Part shown: one piece after another, positions 25,844-33,827 of the stretch
Position numbering within the stretch: the stretch's first letter is position 1
Layout: every line of letters starts with the position of its first letter
Source of the DNA: Hydrocarboniphaga sp.
GTDB taxonomy: Bacteria > Pseudomonadota > Gammaproteobacteria > Nevskiales > Nevskiaceae
Assembly: GCA_023254435.1 (NCBI GenBank)
Contig: JALRLM010000160.1
Location: 1-40,386 of the forward strand
Direction of reading: 5' to 3'
DNA length: 40,386 bases
The notes under the pieces: model-generated
What the model was told of the DNA's origin: nothing
Database searches by the model: none
What the model saw: the letters and a program-made list of their open reading frames with translations, nothing else
Position numbers and translations under genes: made by a program

Positions 25844-26211
25844 TGGCGGTCTTTGGTCTGGATGGCCACGGCGATGCGCCCGATGTCTCCCAACATGCGA
25901 ACGCGCGTTTTTGCGACTCTAGCTTAATGCACGACGCCATCCTGTCAGCCTGGGGATGATGCGTGCAGATGTCGCGATCGGTATCGCTTCATGCGGCGTG
26001 GTCGCGGGCGAGCGTTGGAGCGCCGTTTGTGGTCCTCGTTGCGCACGTCGGTGGGGGCAAGTTGGATGGCGCCGAGACAGCATTTGTTCAGCGCAAGCCA
26101 CTGGGCTAGCATCGTTTTGGGGCATCACGCGACGGCATGGCGACCCTGCGGATCACGGCAGACCGGGTTCGTGGGCCAGTCGGGGACGAGCCGCGCCGGA
26201 CGCGATACTGG
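25844..26211. other. Divergent intergenic region pip / lytic transglycosylase
   Basis: Apart from a candidate promoter at 26084-26112 I see no gene or strong hairpin in these 368 bases. Short open frames on the minus strand lack ribosome-binding sites and recognisable products. An in-frame ATG at 26137 could extend the transglycosylase by 25 residues. Confidence 0.6.
26084..26112 (+). promoter_or_regulatory. Candidate sigma-70 promoter for the lytic transglycosylase
   Basis: TTGTTC (26084-26089) and TAGCAT (26107-26112) are separated by 17 bases, the preferred spacing. Transcription would start near 26119, upstream of both candidate ATGs. Confidence 0.45.
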
Positions 26212-28083
26212 ATGGGGTTTGGAGTGGCTCTGAAAACCGTTGGCTGGACCATGCTGCTGTTGGGCTCGACCGCTGTGGCCTGTGCGCAGCAGGACGTGCC
26301 GGCACCCGAATCCGGCGCAGCCGTGACCGTGGTGTCGCCCGATGCGCCGCCGTCACCCGCCGCCGATGCCGCCAGCACGCTCGAACCCACCGCGCTGGCG
26401 CCGACCGCCACCGCGAATCCGGCCGTCGCGCCGGTGACCGAGCCGGTCCCGGCCGCCGCCGTCAGCGGCGAACTGCCGCCCGCCGAGGCCGTCAGCCAGG
26501 CGGTGAAGCAGACCGTGCGCGAAGCCGCCACGCCGGCGCTCGATCCCAAGCTGTTCCCGCGCTACGACTCGCTGCAGCCCAAGGTCGCGTTCTGGACCAA
26601 AGTGTTCGGCCAGTACTCCGAGAACCAGAGCGCGATCCATTCCAGCGAGTATCCGAACAAGGTGTTCGAGGTGCTGGACTTCCGCGCCGACGCACTGCGC
26701 CTCGACAAGGTGTCGCTGGCGCGACTCAAGGCCGACGAGGAAACCAGGGCCAAGGCCCGCGCCAATCGCCTGCTCGAGGAAGTGGACGCCCTGCGCGACA
26801 CGCCCGAGCGCCTCAACGAAGCGCAGCGCCGCGTGTTTTCGCTGTACGCCGACGTGCGCGGCGACAACCGCTTCCGCAAGGCGGTCGGCACCGTGCGCGC
26901 GCAGCGCGGGCTCAAGGAGCGCACCGCGCTGGCGCTGGAGACTTCGGGCCGCTACCTGCCCGAGATGGAACGCATCTTCCGCAGCTATGGCCTGCCCGTG
27001 CAGCTCACGCGACTGCCGCTGGTGGAGTCCAGCTTCAACGTCGAGGCGTATTCCAAGGTCGGCGCGGCCGGCCTGTGGCAGTTCATGCCCTCGTCCGCGA
27101 AGATCTACATGCGGCTCAACGAAGTGGTCGACGATCGCCGCGACCCCTGGACGAGCACCGACGCCGCCGCGCGCCACCTGCGTGACGACTACGCCGCGCT
27201 GGGTGCCTGGCCGCTGGCGGTCACCGCCTACAACCACGGTCGCGGCGGCATCGCGCGTGGCCTGCAGAAGATCGGCGGCACCACGCTGCCCGACCTGATC
27301 GCGGGCTACGATGCCAAGAGCTTCGGCTTCGCTTCGCAGAATTTCTATTCGGAGTTCCTGGCCGCCGCCGATGTCGAGCGCGAGTGGAAGCGCCATTTCG
27401 GCGAGCAGCTGCAGCGCAATGCGCCGCTGCGCTACGACACCGTCGAAACCAAGCACTACGTGCCCTACGAGACGCTGCGCCGGCTCTGCGATGCCGACGA
27501 CGAAGTGTTCCGCAAGCTCAATCCGGCGTACCGGCCCGAGGTCATCGAAGGCAAGCTCTACGTGCCGCCGGGGCATTTGATTCGCGTGCCCGCTGGCCAT
27601 GCCAGCGATTTCAACGTGGCCTACGCCAAGCTCGGCAGCAGCGAGCGCTTCGACAGCCAGCGCACGTTCTACTTGCTGCACAAGGTCACCAAGGGCGAGT
27701 CGATCGGCAAGATCGCCAGGCAGTACGGCGTCAGTCAGGCCGCGATCAAGAGCGCCAACGGCTTCAAAGGCACGGCGATCCGCATCGGCCAGGTCATCAA
27801 GGTGCCGCCGCGCGAGGAGCGTCGCCCCGGGCCGGTGACGGTGGCGCTGGGCGAATCCAAGCCGACGCTGACGAGGGCGGAAACCCAAGCCGTGGAAGCC
27901 GAGCGCGCGCAGCAGGCGCCGCCCCAGCGCAAGGCCGTGCGTACACACCAAGTGCGTTCGGGCCAGACGCTGAGCAGCATCGCGGCGCGCTACAAGGTCA
28001 GCGTGACCTCGCTACGCGAGGCCAACGACATCGAAGGCAGCCATCTGCGCGTGGGGCAGAAGCTGCGCATTCCGCTGAGCTGA
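26212..28083 (+). CDS. mltD: MltD-like membrane-bound lytic transglycosylase with two LysM domains
   Basis: The start at 26212 gives a signal peptide (MGFGVALKTVGWTMLLLG, cleavage near ACAQ), and 26137 is an alternative ATG. After a Pro/Ala/Val-rich linker (to about residue 110), the SLT domain carries the catalytic Glu272 in LPLVESSFN, GAAGLWQFMPSSAK and AVTAYNHGRGGI. Two LysM repeats close the protein, TFYLLHKVTKGESIGKIA and THQVRSGQTLSSIA. The enzyme would cleave peptidoglycan glycan strands in the periplasm, with LysM domains binding glycan. The 623-residue length is above typical MltD because of the linker. Confidence 0.9.
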   Translation: MGFGVALKTVGWTMLLLGSTAVACAQQDVPAPESGAAVTVVSPDAPPSPAADAASTLEPTALAPTATANPAVAPVTEPVPAAAVSGELPPAEAVSQAVKQTVREAATPALDPKLFPRYDSLQPKVAFWTKVFGQYSENQSAIHSSEYPNKVFEVLDFRADALRLDKVSLARLKADEETRAKARANRLLEEVDALRDTPERLNEAQRRVFSLYADVRGDNRFRKAVGTVRAQRGLKERTALALETSGRYLPEMERIFRSYGLPVQLTRLPLVESSFNVEAYSKVGAAGLWQFMPSSAKIYMRLNEVVDDRRDPWTSTDAAARHLRDDYAALGAWPLAVTAYNHGRGGIARGLQKIGGTTLPDLIAGYDAKSFGFASQNFYSEFLAAADVEREWKRHFGEQLQRNAPLRYDTVETKHYVPYETLRRLCDADDEVFRKLNPAYRPEVIEGKLYVPPGHLIRVPAGHASDFNVAYAKLGSSERFDSQRTFYLLHKVTKGESIGKIARQYGVSQAAIKSANGFKGTAIRIGQVIKVPPREERRPGPVTVALGESKPTLTRAETQAVEAERAQQAPPQRKAVRTHQVRSGQTLSSIAARYKVSVTSLREANDIEGSHLRVGQKLRIPLS

Positions 28084-28099
28084 GGGTGCCGCGCCGTTT

Positions 28100-28234
28100 C
28101 TAGCGCAGCAGGCCGATGACGCCGATCGCGATCAGGTAGATCGCCACCACGTAGTTGAGCAGCTTGGGGCTGACCAGGATCAGCACGCCGGCGATCAGCG
28201 ACAGCAGCGGCACGGGTTCGATATGCAGGGTCAT
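28100..28234 (-). CDS. DUF3096-type 44-residue membrane peptide
   Basis: This short protein is almost entirely two hydrophobic helices (LLSLIAGVLILVSPKLLNYV and AIYLIAIGVIGLL). The sequence pattern fits DUF3096, a family of tiny membrane proteins of unknown role. AAGGAAG lies 8 bases before the ATG. It is the last gene of the mprF-acvB-DUF456 group, 64 bp after its neighbour. Confidence 0.8.
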   Translation of the reverse strand: MTLHIEPVPLLSLIAGVLILVSPKLLNYVVAIYLIAIGVIGLLR

Positions 28235-28298
28235 GGCGGTCTTCCTTGTTTGTGAGTTTTCAGGGGCGGCCTGGCTTTGTTGCGCGGCGCGCAGGGCA

Positions 28299-28778
28299 CT
28301 AGACCAGCCAGGCGAATAGGAACACGCCGACCATCGCCAGGCCCAGCGCCAGCTTGACGATGGTGCCCAGCAGCAGGCCCACCCAGGTGGCGACGCCGGA
28401 GCTGGCGGCCTGTTCCAGACCGCGTCGCGCGGCGAGTTCGCCAATCACGGCGCCTACGAAGGGGCCCAGCACCAGGCCCGGCAGGCCGAAGAAGATGCCG
28501 ACGATGCTGCCCAGCGTCGCGCCCAGCACGGCCTTGGGGCTGGCGCCGACGCGCTTGGCGCCGAGGCTGCCGGCGATGAAGTCGAGCGTCAGGCCGATCA
28601 CCAGCATCACCGCGAGTACGCCCACGGTGATGCTGCCGACGCGCTGGAACTGATCGGCCCAGGCGGCCAGCAGCAGGCCGCCAAAGATCATCGGCAGGCC
28701 CGGCAGGATCGGCAGCACCGAGCCGGCCAGGCCGCCGAGCACGAGCAGGGTGGCCAGCAGGCCGATCAGCAGTTCCAT
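28299..28778 (-). CDS. DUF456 family membrane protein
   Basis: The 159-residue protein has four to five hydrophobic helices and the DUF456 signatures LPGLPMIFGGLLLAAW, SLGAKRVGASPKAVLGA and GIFFGLPGLVLGPFVGAVIGE. It belongs to a widespread inner-membrane family without known activity. The start is 10 bases after the acvB stop, so it is likely cotranscribed with mprF and acvB. Confidence 0.88.
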   Translation of the reverse strand: MELLIGLLATLLVLGGLAGSVLPILPGLPMIFGGLLLAAWADQFQRVGSITVGVLAVMLVIGLTLDFIAGSLGAKRVGASPKAVLGATLGSIVGIFFGLPGLVLGPFVGAVIGELAARRGLEQAASSGVATWVGLLLGTIVKLALGLAMVGVFLFAWLV

Positions 28779-28788
28779 CGAGACGTTC

Positions 28789-30213
28789 TCAAGGCGGGGC
28801 GGCGGGCGGTGGCAGGCCGCCCAGCACGGTTTTGGCGAGTTCTTCGTAGGCGCCGTCGAAGTGATGGCTGCCGGGCAGCACGTGCAGCTGATAGTGGCGG
28901 GCGTCGAGCTTGGGGCAGATGGCCGCCTCGTCGTCGCGGCCGCAGACGACCATGAAGCGGGCCTGCTGATCGGCCAGTTTCTCGATCTCCGGCGTGGTCG
29001 GTGCATCGCCGGCCTGGCCCGCCCAGGCGCCGACGTGAAACTCGAAGGCCGCGTGCTCGGACAGGGCGATGGCGCCACTCAGCGCGATGCGGTCGCGCGT
29101 CGTCTGCGGCAGGCGGTTGAGGGCGAACGGCAGCACGTCGGCGCCCTGCGAATAGCCCAGCAGCAGCACGCGATGGCGGTTCCAGCGCTCGGTGTAGGCA
29201 TCGACGATGCGCACGACGTCGGCGGCAATGTTCTCGGGGGTGCGTGCGGTCCAGAAGTAGCGCAGCGAATCGAGCCCGACCACGGGCATGCCGTGCGCGG
29301 CCAGCGTGGCGGCGAGTTCCTCGTCGAGTCCAGCCCAACCGCCGTCCCCCGACATCAGGATGGCGAAGCTGTCGTGATAATCGGGCGCACCGGCTGCGGG
29401 CTTGTCGGCCAGGATCTCGACCAGCGGCAGATCGGGCAAGGCCTCGGACTTGCGCTGGGCCGGCGCGACGCCGGCGGCGAGACGCTTGTAGGCGACCACG
29501 GCGGCGGCGGCCGCGCTGGGCGGCCCGACCCGGCGGCGAACCGGATACTGCAGTTCGGTCATCTCCACCCGGCGCAGGAAGTCGGTGGCCCCGCAGGCGC
29601 TGCTGTCGGGTGTGATCACGGCCGTGAACGGCGCTCGCAGCCTGGAACTGCTCAGGAACTGCGAGCCGCCTTCGATGGCGCGCTGCTGCAGCGAACTGCC
29701 CTTGCACAGCGGCGGATGCAACGAACTGCGCGGGCAGAAGCCGATGCCGACGCCGCCCGCGAACTGCCTGGCCGGCGCCTGCGCGAGCACGCCGAAGACC
29801 AGCGCGGCGCCATCGCCCGAGCCGGCCAGCAGCGGCGCACGATAGTCGTCCTGGCGCGAATAGGCCTGGACGAAGCGGCCCAGGTTGTCGAGGTCGCCGT
29901 CCAGGAACTCGCAGTCGCCGCCGTCCTCGCCGAGCTTGCGCAGCAGCGCCGGCGTATCGATGCCGGCGACCAGCGCCTGCGACTGCCGCAGGCTCTCGGC
30001 ATAGGCTGCGGTATGTGCGTCCCAGCCCGCGTTGCCCGAGAACAGCAGCACGGTGCTGCGGGCGGGGCCGGCCGGCCGCAGCAGGCGCAGGTGCTCGAAG
30101 CGACCGTGATCGAGGATTTCGACGCTCGGCGGCGAGGTGGATTGAGCCGGCAGCGTCGCCGGAGTCAGGCCCAGCAGCGCGGCGGCGGCCAGGCGCAGAA
30201 CACGATGGCTCAT
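28789..30213 (-). CDS. acvB: AcvB/VirJ-family periplasmic hydrolase
   Basis: The 474-residue protein has a signal peptide (LRLAAAALLGLTPATLPAQS) and two alpha/beta-hydrolase-like halves. The C-terminal half has SGDGGWAGLD, the nucleophile elbow GYSQGAD with Ser355, and the His in GSHHFDGAY. The N-terminal half has the same layout (FSGNAGWDAH), but its elbow reads GSGDG (131-135), with Gly where the nucleophile should be. AcvB in alpha-proteobacteria hydrolyses lysyl-phosphatidylglycerol made by its partner LpiA/MprF. Here it follows mprF with a 4-base ATGA overlap, which supports that pairing. Confidence 0.88.
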   Translation of the reverse strand: MSHRVLRLAAAALLGLTPATLPAQSTSPPSVEILDHGRFEHLRLLRPAGPARSTVLLFSGNAGWDAHTAAYAESLRQSQALVAGIDTPALLRKLGEDGGDCEFLDGDLDNLGRFVQAYSRQDDYRAPLLAGSGDGAALVFGVLAQAPARQFAGGVGIGFCPRSSLHPPLCKGSSLQQRAIEGGSQFLSSSRLRAPFTAVITPDSSACGATDFLRRVEMTELQYPVRRRVGPPSAAAAAVVAYKRLAAGVAPAQRKSEALPDLPLVEILADKPAAGAPDYHDSFAILMSGDGGWAGLDEELAATLAAHGMPVVGLDSLRYFWTARTPENIAADVVRIVDAYTERWNRHRVLLLGYSQGADVLPFALNRLPQTTRDRIALSGAIALSEHAAFEFHVGAWAGQAGDAPTTPEIEKLADQQARFMVVCGRDDEAAICPKLDARHYQLHVLPGSHHFDGAYEELAKTVLGGLPPPAAPP

Positions 30214-32786
30214 TTCCAGACCATCTCCTTGACGCCGCCGGCGATCAGCGCGCCGGTATCGAGCATGATGCGCGGCAGCGCCAGCCCGCCCGGCGAAGCC
30301 AGGTAGCGGGGACGCCAGACCGGCAGGAACTTCTCCTTGTAACGCCGCAGGCCGTCGAAGTTGTAGAACGACTCGCCGTAGCGGTGTACGAGCAGGCCCA
30401 TGCGATGCCACAGCGGCGCCAGCGGGTGATGCTCGAGACCCGACAGCGGCGCCATGCCGAGATTGAACCAGGCATAGCCGTTCTGCTGGCCCCACAGCAG
30501 CAGTTCCACGAACAGATAGTCCATGACGCCGCGTGGCGCTTCGCCGCTGTAGCGCATCAGGTCCACCGACAGTTCGCTGCCGTCGCCCGACCGCCACAGG
30601 TTGGCGAAAGCGACGATCTGCTCGCCGCGGCGAGCCACCGCGCAAGGGAAGCGCGCCAGGTAGCCGCGATCGAAGCGGCCCACCGAGAAGCTCTTTTCGG
30701 CGGTGGACTTGTGACTGAGCCAGGAACTGGAAATGGCCTCCAGCGCATCGAGATGCGCGGGCACTTCGGCGGCGGGCAACACCGAGAAGGTGAGCCCTTC
30801 GCGCTGGCCCTTGCGCTGCGCCGTGCGCAGTTCCGCGCGCGGCTTGCCCTCGAGCGAGAACGCCGTCAGCGGCACGCGCGCCTCCTCGCCGAGCTTGGAC
30901 AAGGACAGGCCCAGGTCCAGGTACAGCGGCAGTTTCTCGGCCGTCACCTGGTAGAACACGCACCAGCCGCCATGCTCGTCGCAGAGCTCGCGAAAGCTCC
31001 AGGCCAGTTCGAGGAAGCGCGCCGGATTGCCCACCGGATCGCCCAGCGCGATCCACGAACGCCCCGAGCGCCGGTACATGATGAAGGCGTCGCGCTGCTC
31101 GCTGAACAGAATCTGCTTGTCGCCCAGCAATACCAGATTGGGCAGTGAATCGCCGCCCGAGATCAGGCAGCGCCCGGCGGCGTCGAGTTCGTCGGTGTCC
31201 GGCATTTCGGGTTCGGGATGCACCGAGCCGAGCAGGCTCCAGAGAGCGTAAGCCGAGGCCACGACGACGGCGACCAGGCTGGCCCGCAGCATGCGCGGCG
31301 CGTTGGCGTCGAAGGCGAACTGCCACCAGAGCTGATGCGCGTATTCCACCTTGCGAAAGGCGACGAAGCCCAGCCAGATCGCCGCCGTGATCACCAGCGC
31401 GACGTTGAGCAGCCACAGTGGCGACAATCGGGCGTCGGTCAGCGGTGCCTTGCGGTAGAAGCGCTCGTGCGACACCGCCAGCAGGCCCATGACGACGGCG
31501 AGCAGGATTGCCTCCTCGTAGTCGACGCCCTTGAGCAGCGAAGCGGCGATACCGGCGCCCAGCAGCAGCAGCGTGATCCACCACGCCGCCTCCAGCCGGC
31601 GATACAGGCCGCGCGCCAGGATCAACAAGCCGACGCCCAGGGCACTGCCGGCCAGGTGCGAGGCTTCGATGACGCCCAGCGGCAGTGCCTCGGCGAGCCA
31701 GTCGATGCGATTGCCGATCGCCGGCAGCGAGCCCGAGAACAGCAGCACCGCGCCGGCGACGAACACCGACGTCGCCAGTGCCTGCGGCACCACCGTTTCC
31801 AACGAGCGGCGCAACACTGAGGTGGCGCGCGTGGTAGCCCGCATCAGCGGGCCGCGCACGGCGTGGGCTTCGCGCCAGGCCAGCAGGCCGAGGGCGATGA
31901 TGAACGGCCCGATGTAGTAGACGACGCGGAACAGCAGGATGGCGCCCAGCATCGGCGCCGGCTCGGCCGAGGGCAGCATCAACATGAGCGCCGACTCGAA
32001 CACGCCCAGTCCGCCCGGCACGTTGCTGAGCGCGCCCAGGGTAATGGCGATGACGTACAGCCCCAGAAACGCCGGATAGCTGATGCTGACACTGGCCGGG
32101 AGCAGCACGTACAGGGCGGCGGCCGAGCAGGCGATGTCGACCATGCTGACGCCGAACTGGCCTGCCACCTGTGCCGCGCCGGGTGTCGGAATCTGCCAGT
32201 TGCGCAGGCGCAGCGGCTCGTGGCGCAGCGAGGCCGCCAGCGCATAGCCGATCAGGCCCAGGCCCAGCAGCGCACCCAGCACCTGCGCCAGCGGCGCTGG
32301 AATGTGCAGCAAGCGGGCGGCTTCGGCCGATTCCAGCAGCAGCGACACGCTCAGCAGGCTGCCGGCGCCGAGCATGAAGGTGAGCGAAAACAGGCCTTGC
32401 ACCACGGCGATGTCGGCAGCCGATAGGCCTTCGGCAGTGTACGCGCGCAGGCGGATCGAGCCGCCCGACAGCGAGGCCAGCCCCAGCGAGTGCGCCAGCG
32501 CACAGGCCATGAACGAAATCAGCGCCACGCGCGGATAGGGCAGCTGGCGTCCCGCGACGGTCAGCGCCAAGCGGTCATACAGGGTCAAGGCGCCGTAGCT
32601 GGCGGCGGTCCAGGCAATGGCGGCACCGATTTCGAGTCGCGATAGGGTCTGCAGCGGTTGCCACAGGTCGCGCAGATGCAGATTCCGCAGGCTGTCGTCG
32701 AGCACCCAGAGTGCGGCGACGAAAATAGCGAGGGTCAACAGGGCAAACACCAGGGCACGTGCCTGGGCGGGTTCGATTCGCGACAT
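30210..32786 (-). CDS. mprF: MprF, phosphatidylglycerol lysyltransferase and flippase
   Basis: The 858-residue protein starts at MSRIEPAQ and has an N-terminal block of about 14 membrane helices (flippase part, to roughly residue 550). A cytoplasmic DUF2156 synthase domain follows, with ILFSEQRDAFIMY, WIALGDPVG and VMDYLFVELLLWGQQNGYAW. It transfers an amino acid, usually Lys or Ala, from tRNA to phosphatidylglycerol and flips the product outward, reducing surface charge and peptide sensitivity. A -10 box TAGAAT lies 8 bases before the ATG. It heads the operon mprF-acvB-DUF456-DUF3096. Confidence 0.93.
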   Translation of the reverse strand: MSRIEPAQARALVFALLTLAIFVAALWVLDDSLRNLHLRDLWQPLQTLSRLEIGAAIAWTAASYGALTLYDRLALTVAGRQLPYPRVALISFMACALAHSLGLASLSGGSIRLRAYTAEGLSAADIAVVQGLFSLTFMLGAGSLLSVSLLLESAEAARLLHIPAPLAQVLGALLGLGLIGYALAASLRHEPLRLRNWQIPTPGAAQVAGQFGVSMVDIACSAAALYVLLPASVSISYPAFLGLYVIAITLGALSNVPGGLGVFESALMLMLPSAEPAPMLGAILLFRVVYYIGPFIIALGLLAWREAHAVRGPLMRATTRATSVLRRSLETVVPQALATSVFVAGAVLLFSGSLPAIGNRIDWLAEALPLGVIEASHLAGSALGVGLLILARGLYRRLEAAWWITLLLLGAGIAASLLKGVDYEEAILLAVVMGLLAVSHERFYRKAPLTDARLSPLWLLNVALVITAAIWLGFVAFRKVEYAHQLWWQFAFDANAPRMLRASLVAVVVASAYALWSLLGSVHPEPEMPDTDELDAAGRCLISGGDSLPNLVLLGDKQILFSEQRDAFIMYRRSGRSWIALGDPVGNPARFLELAWSFRELCDEHGGWCVFYQVTAEKLPLYLDLGLSLSKLGEEARVPLTAFSLEGKPRAELRTAQRKGQREGLTFSVLPAAEVPAHLDALEAISSSWLSHKSTAEKSFSVGRFDRGYLARFPCAVARRGEQIVAFANLWRSGDGSELSVDLMRYSGEAPRGVMDYLFVELLLWGQQNGYAWFNLGMAPLSGLEHHPLAPLWHRMGLLVHRYGESFYNFDGLRRYKEKFLPVWRPRYLASPGGLALPRIMLDTGALIAGGVKEMVWK

Positions 32787-32794
32787 GGGTGCAG

Positions 32795-32800
32795 ATTCTA
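32795..32800 (-). promoter_or_regulatory. -10 box TAGAAT before mprF
   Basis: On the minus strand TAGAAT ends 8 bases before the mprF ATG, leaving no room for a ribosome-binding site. A leaderless transcript is likely if the box is used. The -35 region is poor. Confidence 0.45.
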
Positions 32801-32950
32801 GGCAAGCGCCGTTCAAAAAGCTGTGTCGGCAAAGCGATTCCGATGGTTGTTACACGGCATCCGGATCGCCGCAGCCTGAATGCCTCTTTTCGGCCCAGGA
32901 TGACCGCCGGTCAAAAAACGAAAGGTCGCACGTACAGCGCTTGTCCACTA

Positions 32951-32980
32951 TGAAGCCTGATTCAGCCTGATTCAGCCTGA
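32951..32980. repeat. Three tandem 10-bp repeats upstream of TetR gene
   Basis: Two perfect copies of TTCAGCCTGA (32961-32980) follow a variant TGAAGCCTGA (32951-32960). With a 10-bp period all copies face the same side of the helix. The TGAA/TTCA ends give partial dyad symmetry. It could be an operator, perhaps for the TetR protein itself. Confidence 0.6.
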
Positions 32981-33098
32981 TCAACTCCGCTTCAGGTGCT
33001 GTGGAAACCCTGGTGCCTGGATACGCCATCAGCCGATGACGGCCCGAAATCAGGCGGGATGCGGAGCCGATTTCACCCACGATTGGAACGCCGTCGAC

Positions 33099-33725
33099 AT
33101 GAACTACCCGTTGCCCCCGCCCGTACCGAGCTTCAAGACCCTGGTTCCGGCCACCGCGCGTGGCGAAGCCACCCGCCGCAAGCTCATGGATGCCGCCATC
33201 GTCGAATTCGGCGCGCGTGGTTTCCATGCGGCGTCGGTCAGTTCCATTACCAGCCGCGCCGACGTCGGGCAGGGCACGTTTTATCTGTACTTCCACACCA
33301 AGGAAGAAATCTTCATCACGCTGGTGCGTGACATCGGTCGTTCGCAGCGCCAGTTCGTGGCGCGCGCCATCGCCGGTGCTCAGGATCGCGCGCAGGCCGA
33401 ACGTCTCGCGCTGGTCGCTCTGCTGCAGTTCATGCTCGACAGGCAGGGTGACTACCGCATCGTGCAGGAGTCGCAGTTCGTCGACGAGACCGCGTTCCGC
33501 GATTTTTCCGAACGCTTCGTCAGGCACTACGCGGCTGATCTCGAAGAAGCGGTTGTGCGCGGGGAACTGCGCCCTGGTGATTCGCAGACGCGCGCCTGGG
33601 CCATTCTTGGCATCAGTCAGTACCTGGGCATGCGTTACTGTCTGTGGACCGGCAGCATGCCGCCGGCGTCGGTGATCGATGCCGCTGTCGAGATGATCGA
33701 GTCCGGCATCGCACCGAGGGTCTGA
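33099..33725 (+). CDS. TetR/AcrR-family transcriptional regulator
   Basis: A 208-residue regulator whose N-terminal HTH covers RRKLMDAAIVEFGARGFHAASVSSITSRADVGQGTFYLYFHTKEE, the classic TetR pattern. The helical ligand domain follows. The sequence before the HTH (PLPPPVPSFKT) is Pro-rich. The start at 33099 was chosen for family length; an ATG at 33036 is possible. The nearest divergent operon is mprF-acvB, which could be its target, but that is inferred. Confidence 0.87.
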   Translation: MNYPLPPPVPSFKTLVPATARGEATRRKLMDAAIVEFGARGFHAASVSSITSRADVGQGTFYLYFHTKEEIFITLVRDIGRSQRQFVARAIAGAQDRAQAERLALVALLQFMLDRQGDYRIVQESQFVDETAFRDFSERFVRHYAADLEEAVVRGELRPGDSQTRAWAILGISQYLGMRYCLWTGSMPPASVIDAAVEMIESGIAPRV

Positions 33726-33744
33726 TCGCCGCGCTGTCGCTTTC

Positions 33745-33790
33745 TGCATCAACACCAGGGGCCGCGTCAGCGGCCCCTGGTGTTGATGCA
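33745..33790. terminator. Perfect 21-bp hairpin between convergent TetR and GGDEF genes
   Basis: Arms 33745-33765 and 33770-33790 are exact inverted complements (from TGCATCAACACC inward to GGGGCCGC) around the loop GTCA. It lies between the stops of the TetR gene (33725) and the GGDEF gene (33828), so it would form in both transcripts. No T-tract follows. It probably works as a bidirectional terminator or 3'-end stabiliser. Confidence 0.75.
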
Positions 33791-33827
33791 ACTCAAATTG
33801 CCGGCCTGGTGGCGGTCGGGCAGGGCT

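Larger units (their letters stand above)
32787..33098. other. Divergent region mprF / TetR gene
   Basis: Besides the TAGAAT before mprF and the 10-bp triple repeat at 32951-32980, I see no gene in these bases. The sequence is more AT-rich than its surroundings. Another in-frame ATG at 33036 could extend the TetR protein by 21 residues. Confidence 0.55.

Noticed and set aside
28789-31584. Open frame running from acvB far upstream into mprF, suggesting a fusion
   Set aside because: The upstream part lies in another frame of mprF and has no signal or domain. The acvB start at 30213 has a signal peptide and the ATGA overlap.
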